In this document: positions 8,482 through 15,117 of the stretch, piece by piece | Numbering within the stretch: position 1 is the first letter of the stretch | Layout: each line of letters begins with the position of its first letter | DNA from: Prevotella sp. | GTDB lineage: Bacteria; Bacteroidota; Bacteroidia; Bacteroidales; Bacteroidaceae | Length of the DNA stretch: 41,973 nucleotides | Reading direction: 5' to 3' | NCBI GenBank assembly: GCA_022511065.1 | Contig: JAFLSG010000001.1 | Location: 127,801 to 169,773, forward strand | Made by a program: the position numbers and the translations under genes | The notes under the pieces: generated by a model | Told to the model about the DNA's origin: nothing | The model's input: the letters and a program-made list of their open reading frames with translations, nothing else | Databases searched by the model: none

Positions 8482-8507
8482 TTGCGATTTAGGAAACAAA
8501 ATCGCAA
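8482..8507. repeat. 9-bp inverted repeat just upstream of the GH35 promoter
   Basis: TTGCGATTT (8482-8490) and its reverse complement AAATCGCAA (8499-8507) flank an 8-bp spacer. It ends 16 bp before the -33 element of GH35, a position suitable for a dimeric regulator. Confidence 0.5.
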
Positions 8508-8523
8508 ATCCCTTTCATATTCT

Positions 8524-8554
8524 CTTGATGATACGAAAGTTTTTCGTAACTTTG
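8524..8554 (+). promoter_or_regulatory. Promoter of the GH35 gene
   Basis: CTTG at 8524-8527, 19-nt spacer, -7 box TAACTTTG at 8547-8554. This places transcription start near 8562 and decides the start codon as ATG 8583, since the earlier GTG at 8556 lies upstream of the likely first transcribed base. The spacer holds TACGAAA/TTTCGTA, a 7-bp inverted repeat (8532-8548). Confidence 0.72.
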
Positions 8555-8582
8555 CGTGGGAAAGTATCTAAAGAGTTGTAAG

Positions 8583-10613
8583 ATGAAAACTTGGATTTTA
8601 GGCTGTATGGCATTGGTGATGTCGCTCGCACCTTGTGCGGGAGAGGCGCAAGTGCCAGAGATAACTTGGGACAGGCACGGGCTGATGATGGACGGCAGGC
8701 GCGTGATTCCCGTGATGGGCGAGGTGCATTATTCGCGCATTCCTGCCGACGAGTGGGGAGAAGAACTCAAGAAGATGAAGGACGGCGGAGTGACCATCGT
8801 GGCGACTTACGTGTTCTGGAATCACATTGAGGAGCAAGAGGGTATCTTCCGATGGGACGGTCAGCGCGATTTGCATCGCTTCCTGCTGCTTTGTAAAGAG
8901 CAGGGATTGCCAGTTGTCTTGCGCATCGGGCCTTTCTGTCACGGTGAGGCACGCAACGGAGGATTGCCCGACTGGGTGTTTGACAAGGGTTGCAAGTTGC
9001 GCTCGCAAGACCCGATATTCCTTGCGTGTGTCGCAAGACTGTACCGCCAGATATATTCGCAGGTCATTGGACTACAATGGAAAGATGGCGGACCGGTGAT
9101 GGCCTGTCAGTTTGATAACGAATACGGGGGGAGCGGCGACTACCTGATGGCATTGAAAGACATTGCTCTCCGCACGGGCTTCGACCTGCCTTTCTATACA
9201 CGCACGGGTTGGCCGGAGTTGTCAAAGCCTGTTCCCTTTGGGGAAATGCTTCCTCTCTATGGCGATTATGCCGATGGCTTCTGGGACAAGAGTCTCGAAG
9301 AGACGGCGGGCAACTACTACAAGGCATTCAATTTCAAAGGTTTCCGCTCCTCGACGGCTATCGGTACCGACCTGCTCGGAGAGCAAAAAGAGCATCTGAC
9401 CAAGGGCGACGGCGACTATCCTTACTTCACCTGCGAGTTGGGCGGAGGTATGATTACCGCTTATCACCGCCGTCCTTACATCTATCCCGAAGACAGCTAT
9501 TCAATGGCATTGGTTAAGTTGGGCTCGGGCAGCAACCTGTTGGGCTATTATATGTACCACGGCGGCACGAACCCCAAAGGGCTGACCACGCTGAACGAGA
9601 CACAGCGAACAAGAGGAACGGCCAACAACGACCTGCCCGTGAAGAACTACGACTTCCAAGCACCGTTGGGCGAGTTCGGTCAGACATATCCACAATATTA
9701 TATGCTCCGCCCGCTGCATCTGCTGATGCACGACTATGGCGAGATGCTTGCTCCGATGGAAGCCTCGTTCCCCGCTCCGCAGGATTTAGCGAAAGGGGAG
9801 GACACAGGGCTCCGATGGGCGGTGCGCTCCAATGGTGAGAGCGGTTTCATCTTTATCAACAACTACGAGCGGTTGCAGAATCTCTCGCCGAAAAAGGGCG
9901 TGGTGCTTGAGGCGTGTGGCGTGAAGTTTCCCAGACTGACCATCCCCTCTGGCTGTATGGCCATCTTCCCCGTCAATATCGATGGCATCCGTTATGCGAC
10001 GGCACAGCCTGTGGCAAGGCGCGACGGCACAGTCTATCTGATGCAGATAGAGGGCATTCCCACCACGATAGCATTGCAGAACGGCAAGACATTGAAGAAC
10101 CTGAAGCCCAAGGGAGTCGCAACGCCCGTGTATGGCAACCTGTATCTGCTCACGAAGGCAGAGGCGGAAAGGCTGTTCTTGGATGCGCCGGATATGGAGG
10201 ATACACCAACTCGGGCAGTAGCGTATGCGAAGACGAAAGAGGCAGGTGCACCTCGCGGCATCAAGATTGGTCCTGCAAAGGTGGCGGAGGCTCCCTCTGA
10301 TGAGGACTTTGAACAGGCTGCCATTTATCGGCTATCCCTTGACGAACAGGCGATGCGGGAGGGAAAGCAATTGCTGCACATCAGTTATCGGGGCGACTGC
10401 GCACGCCTCTATGCCAATGGCAAACTTGTGGCAGACCACTTCAACTACGGCCGTGATTTCCTGTTCGGGCTTTGGCGCTTGCCCGAGGGCTGCACCGAAT
10501 TGGAACTGCGCATCCTGCCTATGCAGCATAAGATGCCTGTTTATTTCCCTAAGGAGGCTGATTGTACTGCTGGGGAGGCTGTTAAGAAGATTGAGATGAC
10601 AGGGGTGAACTAA
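8583..10613 (+). CDS. Secreted GH35 beta-galactosidase
   Basis: 676 residues. A signal peptide (MKTWILGCMALVMSLAPCAGEAQ) is followed by the GH35 (beta/alpha)8 barrel: 'GEVHYSRIPADEW', 'VVLRIGPFCHGEARNGGLPDW', the acid/base Glu180 in 'CQFDNEYGG', the candidate nucleophile Glu285 in 'YFTCELGGG', and 'YYMYHGGTNPKG'. The C-terminal 250 residues hold beta-sandwich domains, ending with a jelly-roll-like stretch ('RLYANGKLVADHFNYG'). It releases terminal beta-galactose from plant or host glycans in the periplasm. The neighbours GH43 and GH106-like point to pectin or arabinogalactan side chains. No SusC/SusD pair is present, so this is not a complete canonical PUL. The stop codon overlaps that of the convergent GH106-like gene. 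Confidence 0.92.
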   Translation: MKTWILGCMALVMSLAPCAGEAQVPEITWDRHGLMMDGRRVIPVMGEVHYSRIPADEWGEELKKMKDGGVTIVATYVFWNHIEEQEGIFRWDGQRDLHRFLLLCKEQGLPVVLRIGPFCHGEARNGGLPDWVFDKGCKLRSQDPIFLACVARLYRQIYSQVIGLQWKDGGPVMACQFDNEYGGSGDYLMALKDIALRTGFDLPFYTRTGWPELSKPVPFGEMLPLYGDYADGFWDKSLEETAGNYYKAFNFKGFRSSTAIGTDLLGEQKEHLTKGDGDYPYFTCELGGGMITAYHRRPYIYPEDSYSMALVKLGSGSNLLGYYMYHGGTNPKGLTTLNETQRTRGTANNDLPVKNYDFQAPLGEFGQTYPQYYMLRPLHLLMHDYGEMLAPMEASFPAPQDLAKGEDTGLRWAVRSNGESGFIFINNYERLQNLSPKKGVVLEACGVKFPRLTIPSGCMAIFPVNIDGIRYATAQPVARRDGTVYLMQIEGIPTTIALQNGKTLKNLKPKGVATPVYGNLYLLTKAEAERLFLDAPDMEDTPTRAVAYAKTKEAGAPRGIKIGPAKVAEAPSDEDFEQAAIYRLSLDEQAMREGKQLLHISYRGDCARLYANGKLVADHFNYGRDFLFGLWRLPEGCTELELRILPMQHKMPVYFPKEADCTAGEAVKKIEMTGVN

Positions 10614-13123
10614 TCGACCACAATGAACAGACTTTGATAAGGCTGCAACCGAAGCCGTAGCTGTTTGTCAGCACTCATCGGCATAGGCTCACGTGTTGCG
10701 GTGCGAGGATTCCATGCCTCGGCATGCGTATGGGCTGTGCGGAGCGTTGCCGGCGCATCGTAAGCGTGCGGACTGTGGTTATAGACGAAGTAGATGTCTG
10801 CATCAGGTGTGCGGCGATGGAAGAAACAGATGCGGTCATCAGGTTCATTGGCGCTCGTTATGGCAAGGTCGGGACGGATGCCAGCCTTCGCCAATCCTTC
10901 AGCCACGCTTTCCCCTTGGTCGCATCGGATGACAGGCACGCCGTCGCACGCCAATGCCTCTATCTTCTGCAATGCCTCCAGGGAGAGATACGTGCGGTCT
11001 TGCACAACCAATGCCCCATACTCCATTCCCCCCTCCACGGCAAGCTGGCCATTGCGGGCGGTGAAGCGGTTGAGCAGCGCATCGTTGTTGCAAACATCGA
11101 AGTTGTAGCCCTCGGGCATCACGGGCAACTTGTAGGCAAAGGTCTTTAACGGCACGTCCTCACCGAGATAGACACACATATCCACCACGGGCACGCCCTC
11201 GCGCAGTAGTTGTGCGCAGCGAGCCTGATACTCCCAGAATGCCCCGACGAAATCCCATTCGGGGTGCAAGCGGTGGAACACATAGGGATGGGCACTTGCC
11301 GAATCGTCATACTTGCGGTCGAGCCACGGCTGATAAGTAGAGGCGCACACGGCGAACTCATTGATGCCACGGCAGTAGGCGAGGTTGGCAATGCGGAGCA
11401 GTTCGTCCCATGTCACCGTATAGGGTGTGTCCGTAAAGGCTTCGCCCGATGCGATGCTCCGCCCATAGAGATGTGCCGCCGATGCTGCGTCGAGACAATC
11501 GTAGTTGCCATTGGTCTGGTAAGCCCAGAACTCGCCCTGCGGTTTGGGCGCGCGTCCACGGGAACGGATGTTGTCATTGTCGATGTTAAGCATCGCCTGT
11601 GAGGTGAAGTCCACGCCGTCCGCCTTGCAGAGCTTGGCTAATGTGCCATAGTAAGCCTCGGCGATGGTCTCGGCAATGGACTTGCGGAAGTCGAGCAACA
11701 CCTGTTCGGTTTGTGTGCGGTCAGCCACGATATAGCCCGCCAATGCCGGCAGCCACGGGGTGAGTTCATAGCCGCGCAACCTATGGAAGCGCTTCTCAAA
11801 TCCCTCCGTCCAGTTTTGTATGCCCGCCTCATGACTGTCCATGCACATGCCTTGTGGCTTGCAACCAATGGCAGCGAGCGTGTCGCAGATGGGTTTGAAG
11901 TAGTGGTTGTAATGCACGGTCACCGCCTCTTCGGAAAGCACATTGGCCTCAAGTCCCAAGAGATTCTTGCGCCCATGCTTCGTGCGTCCCCCGGTAGGGA
12001 TGTGGCCGATACGTAGGATGTGCCATGTGCCCGGCTCCAAGGTAAGCGTCAGCGTGCCGTTGGCATTCACCATGCCCGTCACATCGCGTATGTCCTCGGG
12101 CGCGATGGCTCCACGATTGCCACCCTCGGGGTGGGGATAGGTGACTTCGGTACGCAGTCCCGCCTTTACTTGCCAGTTGTCTATGAGGTCGCGCGTGGCG
12201 AGGCGTATGTCTTCAATCTGCAGCGTATTAAACTGCCCCTCTGCATCTACCCAGTCGTGCAGCCGTATGCGGAACCATCGTCCGCGCACGGTCGGGAAAC
12301 AGATTGTGCGCTCCTTGCTCTTATGGCCGATGACGCTCTCCACAGCCGTCAATGGCGCAGCCAGTTTCCATGTCTTTCCGTCAAGGCTGTATTCAAGGTC
12401 GCCGATGGGCGGGAGGTCTATGTATTTCGCTCCGAAGTACCGCTCCTGTGGCTTTCCCGGGATGTTCATCGAACCCGTCGAGCCTTTGCCGCGGGGATTG
12501 GTGAGATAGCTGATAGCCCCCACTTCGACGATGCGCCCCGCATCGTGGGTGAGGGTCAGCGGTTCATTATCCTTCAAAGTATGCTTCTCTGTCTCCATAC
12601 GGATTTCCCGAAATGCCTCGCTGTCGGGGAAGAGCAGCGTCGCAATCTGGTGGAAACCTGCATCGGGATAAGGCAATGCTATGCGCACCTCCTGCCGCTT
12701 GGCGATGCTGATTACCGTATCTACTACGACCGTTTTGCGCATCCCGAGTTCAGGCGTTATCCACGGTCCGCCCGTCACATAGCCGTTGCTTGCCGCCACC
12801 TCAAAGGTAAGACCGAGTTGCTTTGCCTTGGTTGCGGCGTATTTCAGCATCCGCCACCATTCGGGCGACATGGCAGGGAATGCCCCCGAAGCATCACCAT
12901 GCACTTGGTCGTAGAACACCACGCCACCGATACCCTTCTCCTTGAAGGCTTCAAGGTCGGCATCAATGCCCGCCTCGGTGGTTTCCGTCTCGCCGTGAAA
13001 CCACCATACCTTCGTGCGGGCTTCATTGGAAGGGTTCTGGAATCTCTCCCACAAGTCCCCGTCGGCACGTGCCGGCAGCAGGGCGGCAATGCTGAAAAGC
13101 AAAGATATCAGTCTGCGTGTCAT
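10610..13123 (-). CDS. GH106-like glycoside hydrolase (alpha-L-rhamnosidase family)
   Basis: 837 residues with a signal peptide (MTRRLISLLFSIAALLPARADG). The N-terminus 'WERFQNPSNEARTKVWWFHGE' followed by 'IDADLEAFKEKGIGGVVFYD' is the pattern seen in GH106 and related enzymes ('F.NPP..ARP..WW.W..g.vt..gi..DLe.mk..GigGv'). Further hallmarks are 'SPEWWRMLKYAATKAKQLGL' and 'LRGYELTPWLPALAGY'. At 837 residues it is shorter than many GH106 proteins (often about 1000-1100), so a C-terminal domain may be absent or it may belong to a sister family. The substrate is probably a rhamnose-containing pectin or arabinogalactan side chain. It begins 11 bp after the DUF2442 stop on the same strand with no promoter between them, so it appears to share that transcript. 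Confidence 0.78.
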   Translation of the reverse strand: MTRRLISLLFSIAALLPARADGDLWERFQNPSNEARTKVWWFHGETETTEAGIDADLEAFKEKGIGGVVFYDQVHGDASGAFPAMSPEWWRMLKYAATKAKQLGLTFEVAASNGYVTGGPWITPELGMRKTVVVDTVISIAKRQEVRIALPYPDAGFHQIATLLFPDSEAFREIRMETEKHTLKDNEPLTLTHDAGRIVEVGAISYLTNPRGKGSTGSMNIPGKPQERYFGAKYIDLPPIGDLEYSLDGKTWKLAAPLTAVESVIGHKSKERTICFPTVRGRWFRIRLHDWVDAEGQFNTLQIEDIRLATRDLIDNWQVKAGLRTEVTYPHPEGGNRGAIAPEDIRDVTGMVNANGTLTLTLEPGTWHILRIGHIPTGGRTKHGRKNLLGLEANVLSEEAVTVHYNHYFKPICDTLAAIGCKPQGMCMDSHEAGIQNWTEGFEKRFHRLRGYELTPWLPALAGYIVADRTQTEQVLLDFRKSIAETIAEAYYGTLAKLCKADGVDFTSQAMLNIDNDNIRSRGRAPKPQGEFWAYQTNGNYDCLDAASAAHLYGRSIASGEAFTDTPYTVTWDELLRIANLAYCRGINEFAVCASTYQPWLDRKYDDSASAHPYVFHRLHPEWDFVGAFWEYQARCAQLLREGVPVVDMCVYLGEDVPLKTFAYKLPVMPEGYNFDVCNNDALLNRFTARNGQLAVEGGMEYGALVVQDRTYLSLEALQKIEALACDGVPVIRCDQGESVAEGLAKAGIRPDLAITSANEPDDRICFFHRRTPDADIYFVYNHSPHAYDAPATLRTAHTHAEAWNPRTATREPMPMSADKQLRLRLQPYQSLFIVVD

Positions 13124-13134
13124 AAGGTGGCATC

Positions 13135-13374
13135 TTAGACTCTCAGCAAGTCCTTGACGGAATAAATGTGACTAAGAGCCTCGAATGAGAAATACTGGTC
13201 ATCCATAATCATCCACTCCTCGCGCTGTTTGCGGCTGAGGCGCTTGATGTCTGGAAACATGGAGACCGGAACGATAACCTCGCGCCCATCAGTCAAGTAG
13301 GCAGCCATGGCTCCACGTTTCACGTTAAAGTCAAGTTTCTTGATACCTAAGTTGGTGTCTTTGAATTTGCACAT
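13135..13374 (-). CDS. DUF2442 domain protein
   Basis: 79 residues, the whole protein being one DUF2442 domain: 'AAYLTDGREVIVPVSMFPDIKRL', then 'REEWMIMDDQYFSFEALSHIYSVKDLL', corresponding to the family pattern 'v.l.dGr.l.vpls.fPrL..At...r..w......i.w..ld.disv..Ll'. Such proteins are frequently encoded beside a DUF4160 protein, as here (17 bp gap). The pair is often suspected of being toxin-antitoxin-like; the function is not established. The last gene of this transcript is the GH106-like enzyme. Confidence 0.85.
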   Translation of the reverse strand: MCKFKDTNLGIKKLDFNVKRGAMAAYLTDGREVIVPVSMFPDIKRLSRKQREEWMIMDDQYFSFEALSHIYSVKDLLRV

Positions 13375-13391
13375 ATTTTGGAGTCCTCCTA

Positions 13392-13694
13392 TTATTTTAT
13401 TTTCTTTATTTGTATCTTCTTTCCGGCAAACACATCATCAATGAGCTGGTTCAGTTTGTCCCAGTGCTTGTCGATGGTTTCAATGATTAGGGCTTCCTCG
13501 TCGGCAGTCAATTCCGACCAGGCAATGTCTATCTTTTTCTGTCCGTTTTCTTCAATCCATATCTTGGCAACGGTGTTGCCTCTGTGAGACTTCTTGCTGT
13601 TCCGGCGCACCACATGGATATGGCGGCGGTTCTCCGTAGCGTCGGCGGGGAACACAGAAAGGATGAAGCAGAGAAATATCATCAGTTTACCCAT
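13392..13694 (-). CDS. DUF4160-like small protein
   Basis: 100 residues from ATG 13694. The open frame extends to 13814, but the -7 box at 13725-13732 lies inside that extension, so the shorter start is right. The centre 'RRHIHVVRRN' and 'NTVAKIWIEENGQKKI' followed by a helical 'ADEEALIIETIDKHWDKLNQLID' is the DUF4160 pattern (H.HV, then A.iWi, then a C-terminal helix with a Trp). The N-terminus is hydrophobic and could be mistaken for a signal peptide, but in this family it is the first beta-strand. It is the first gene of an apparent DUF4160-DUF2442-GH106 operon. Confidence 0.72.
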   Translation of the reverse strand: MGKLMIFLCFILSVFPADATENRRHIHVVRRNSKKSHRGNTVAKIWIEENGQKKIDIAWSELTADEEALIIETIDKHWDKLNQLIDDVFAGKKIQIKKIK

Positions 13695-13724
13695 ATATTT
13701 GTCTCTTTTTGTTGAATACGAGTA

Positions 13725-13732
13725 CAAAGATA
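13725..13732 (-). promoter_or_regulatory. -7 box of the DUF4160-DUF2442-GH106 transcript
   Basis: TATCTTTG on the minus strand, 30 nt upstream of ATG 13694. No clear -33 element was found. Confidence 0.62.
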
Positions 13733-13766
13733 CAAAACCATTCCGAAATTCACTCCCTTTACCTTC

Positions 13767-13796
13767 CCCCTTTTTAAATTTATTAGCAAAAAGGGG
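13767..13796. repeat. 9-bp inverted repeat between two divergent promoters
   Basis: CCCCTTTTT (13767-13775) and AAAAAGGGG (13788-13796) are perfect reverse complements with a 12-nt loop. It lies between the minus promoter at 13725 and the plus promoter at 13816. It may be an operator or a transcription insulator. Confidence 0.45.
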
Positions 13797-13815
13797 TGAT
13801 TTTCGTTGAAACAAG

Positions 13816-13845
13816 TTTGTATTTCAGATTTTCTTTGTACTTTTG
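13816..13845 (+). promoter_or_regulatory. Promoter of the structured RNA / lipocalin-like gene
   Basis: TTTG at 13816-13819, an 18-nt spacer and TACTTTTG at 13838-13845, both exact matches to the Bacteroidetes consensus. The predicted start is near 13852, about 308 nt before the next start codon. Confidence 0.65.
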
Positions 13846-13851
13846 TCCCCG

Positions 13852-14107
13852 ACTCGGTTAGCCCTGTCAGGGGCGAAGGGTCAGACATTTTAGGAAAAGG
13901 ACGTTTACGAAACGTTATCTTCTGTTATCGAATCTCACAAGTTCAATGCCAAGAAGATGCGCAACGGAGCGTCCATGTTGGGTGTATTGTATTAATACAA
14001 TATATCACGGCGTGGGCTAACTCGAGTTGCTTATCCTTGGCAAGGCAATGTGAGAGCCCGATAACGGGATAGGCGAGAAGTGAGAACTCCCACGTCTTTC
14101 ACGTTTT
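13852..14107 (+). ncRNA. Candidate structured RNA: long leader or independent small RNA
   Basis: The 465-bp gap 13695-14159 has no convincing protein. From the predicted start, the following stems can be drawn: GCCC/GGGC at 13861-13874; ACGTTT/AAACGT with loop ACG at 13901-13915; a perfect 18-bp palindrome at 13985-14002; CCTT/AAGG at 14035-14045; CCCG/CGGG with loop ATAA at 14057-14068; and a closing stem CGTGGG (14011-14016) with CCCACG (14089-14094), followed by the T-rich TCTTTCACGTTTTATT. An alternative helix GGGCT (14014-14018) with AGCCC (14055-14059) excludes both the closing stem and the CCCG hairpin, so two competing folds exist. It could be a regulatory leader of the downstream lipoprotein gene or a separate RNA ending near 14107. 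Confidence 0.4.
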
Positions 14108-14159
14108 ATTAAGAACAGCCGAATTTGGGATGTGATAGGCTAACTAATTTGCAAAAAGC

Positions 14160-14660
14160 ATGAAGAAAAGATTTTTGGAAGCAAGTGCGATGCTTATGAT
14201 GCTCTTGAGCATTTCATTCAGTGTGCAGTCCTGTGGACTGTTTGATGAGGACGTGCCAGACACGCCAGCAGAACCCTCAACGCCATCAAACCCGAAAGAT
14301 GACGAGGCGCCCTCTTTGGTAGGAACATGGGTCTTGAAAAGTGAAACATGGATATTGCATAGTGACGATGCCGAAGATCGTGAAGATGTTGATAGAGGTT
14401 TCTCCCAAATAACATTTAAGGAAGATGGTACAGCAGAATACCAAGAAGAAGATCCTGACGAGAAACGGGGTTATGTAAAATGGGCAGTTGATGGAGACAA
14501 ACTTAGAATTGATTTGGGAGAAAGCGGACCAGATGATTTCTTGATAGGAACATTTACTTTAGATGGTAATACACTTACTTATTCATACCATTGGGAAGAT
14601 TATTATGGGAAATGGGTAGATAATACAAAAACCTACAACACTGTTTGGGAAAAGAAATAA
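14160..14660 (+). CDS. Lipocalin-like lipoprotein
   Basis: 166 residues. A lipoprotein signal ends at SVQS-Cys25, followed by a Pro/Asp/Glu-rich linker (about 28-52) and a small beta-barrel domain starting with 'LVGTWVLKSETW', the GTW motif of bacterial lipocalin-like domains, then 'ITFKEDGTAEY', 'VKWAVDGDKLRIDL', 'TFTLDGNTLTYSY' and a final 'TYNTVWEKK'. It is probably anchored in the outer membrane; the ligand is unknown. The reading frame is distinctly more A/T-rich than the neighbouring helicase gene. It is preceded by the structured leader and followed by its own terminator, so it is monocistronic. Confidence 0.75.
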   Translation: MKKRFLEASAMLMMLLSISFSVQSCGLFDEDVPDTPAEPSTPSNPKDDEAPSLVGTWVLKSETWILHSDDAEDREDVDRGFSQITFKEDGTAEYQEEDPDEKRGYVKWAVDGDKLRIDLGESGPDDFLIGTFTLDGNTLTYSYHWEDYYGKWVDNTKTYNTVWEKK

Positions 14661-14682
14661 ACAATCTTTTACACTACATTGT

Positions 14683-14719
14683 ACGGCACAGGGGACATTT
14701 TTCTCTTGTGTCGTTTTTT
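14683..14719 (+). terminator. Intrinsic terminator after the lipocalin-like gene
   Basis: A 10-bp stem with two G-U pairs (14683-14692 with 14705-14714) is followed by six T residues (14714-14719). Confidence 0.8.
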
Positions 14720-14892
14720 ATTCATAGGGCTAAAAGTTCCGATAAAAATCCCTTGCAACAAACTGGCGATCAGATAAAAAGAGCTGCGAAATCATTAATA
14801 TCTATAACTAAATGAAAATCATAGCGTTAGGGCGTTTCTTTTAGCCCCAAATGCCTTACCGAAACTCTTACATTTCCGAATCAGACAAAGAA

Positions 14893-15024
14893 ATGCCTTC
14901 TATGAGTTGTTCCGATGCTTTCTATGAGTCAAAGGAATGCTTCCTACGAGTCGAAGGAAGCATTCCTTTACCCCCATAGGGACTATTCCTTTGAGTCGTG
15001 GAAAGCATCGGAATGATTTGTGGA
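14893..15024. repeat. 22-bp tandem repeats with nested inverted repeats upstream of the helicase gene
   Basis: Three consecutive 22-bp units start at 14893, 14915 and 14937, sharing ATGCYTYCTAYGAGT. The unit boundary continues weakly: GAGTCG recurs at 14993-14998, and GTGGA at 14998-15002 and 15020-15024, again 22 apart. Overlaid on this is a perfect 15-bp inverted repeat (14931-14945 with 14955-14969, 9-nt loop) and an outer imperfect inverted repeat of about 29 bp (14909-14937 with 14984-15012, about four mismatches). The remaining part of the 457-bp gap 14661-15117 (14720-14892) is AT-rich with no gene. Confidence 0.8.
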
Positions 15025-15031
15025 GGGTACT

Positions 15032-15045
15032 CCTTCGCAAGAAGG
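15032..15045 (+). repeat. Small hairpin with GCAA loop
   Basis: CCTTC-GCAA-GAAGG: a 5-bp stem closed by a GNRA-type loop. It lies upstream of the -7 box, so if it is an RNA element it belongs to a transcript starting further upstream. Confidence 0.3.
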
Positions 15046-15100
15046 GAAAGCATTACACACAAAATAGCAGGCTTTATTTGGGAATAACCGAACAAACTCG

Positions 15101-15108
15101 TAACTTTG
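15101..15108 (+). promoter_or_regulatory. -7 box of the helicase gene
   Basis: TAACTTTG ends only 9 nt before ATG 15118. The transcript therefore starts at or just before the start codon, which makes the upstream TTG at 15106 impossible as a start. Confidence 0.7.
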
Positions 15109-15117
15109 CACCCGGTT

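Noticed and set aside
8347..8582. Insertion sequence remnant
   Set aside because: The inverted repeats suggested IS ends, but no transposase fragment is present in any frame and the arms are internal to a 22-bp periodic array.
8556..8583. GTG start for GH35 at 8556
   Set aside because: It is one base after the -7 box and before the expected transcription start.
13806..14072. An 88-residue open frame on the plus strand
   Set aside because: It begins before the -7 box at 13838, runs through the hairpins of the structured RNA and has no recognisable domain or amino-acid pattern. I consider it chance.
14727..14847. 10-bp inverted repeat (GGGCTAAAAG / CTTTTAGCCC) 101 bp apart
   Set aside because: Short arms in AT-rich DNA; no target duplication and no element inside. 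Not strong enough to call a mobile element.
14893..14958. Possible CRISPR array
   Set aside because: The 22-bp units are contiguous, without spacers, degenerate, and no cas genes are present.
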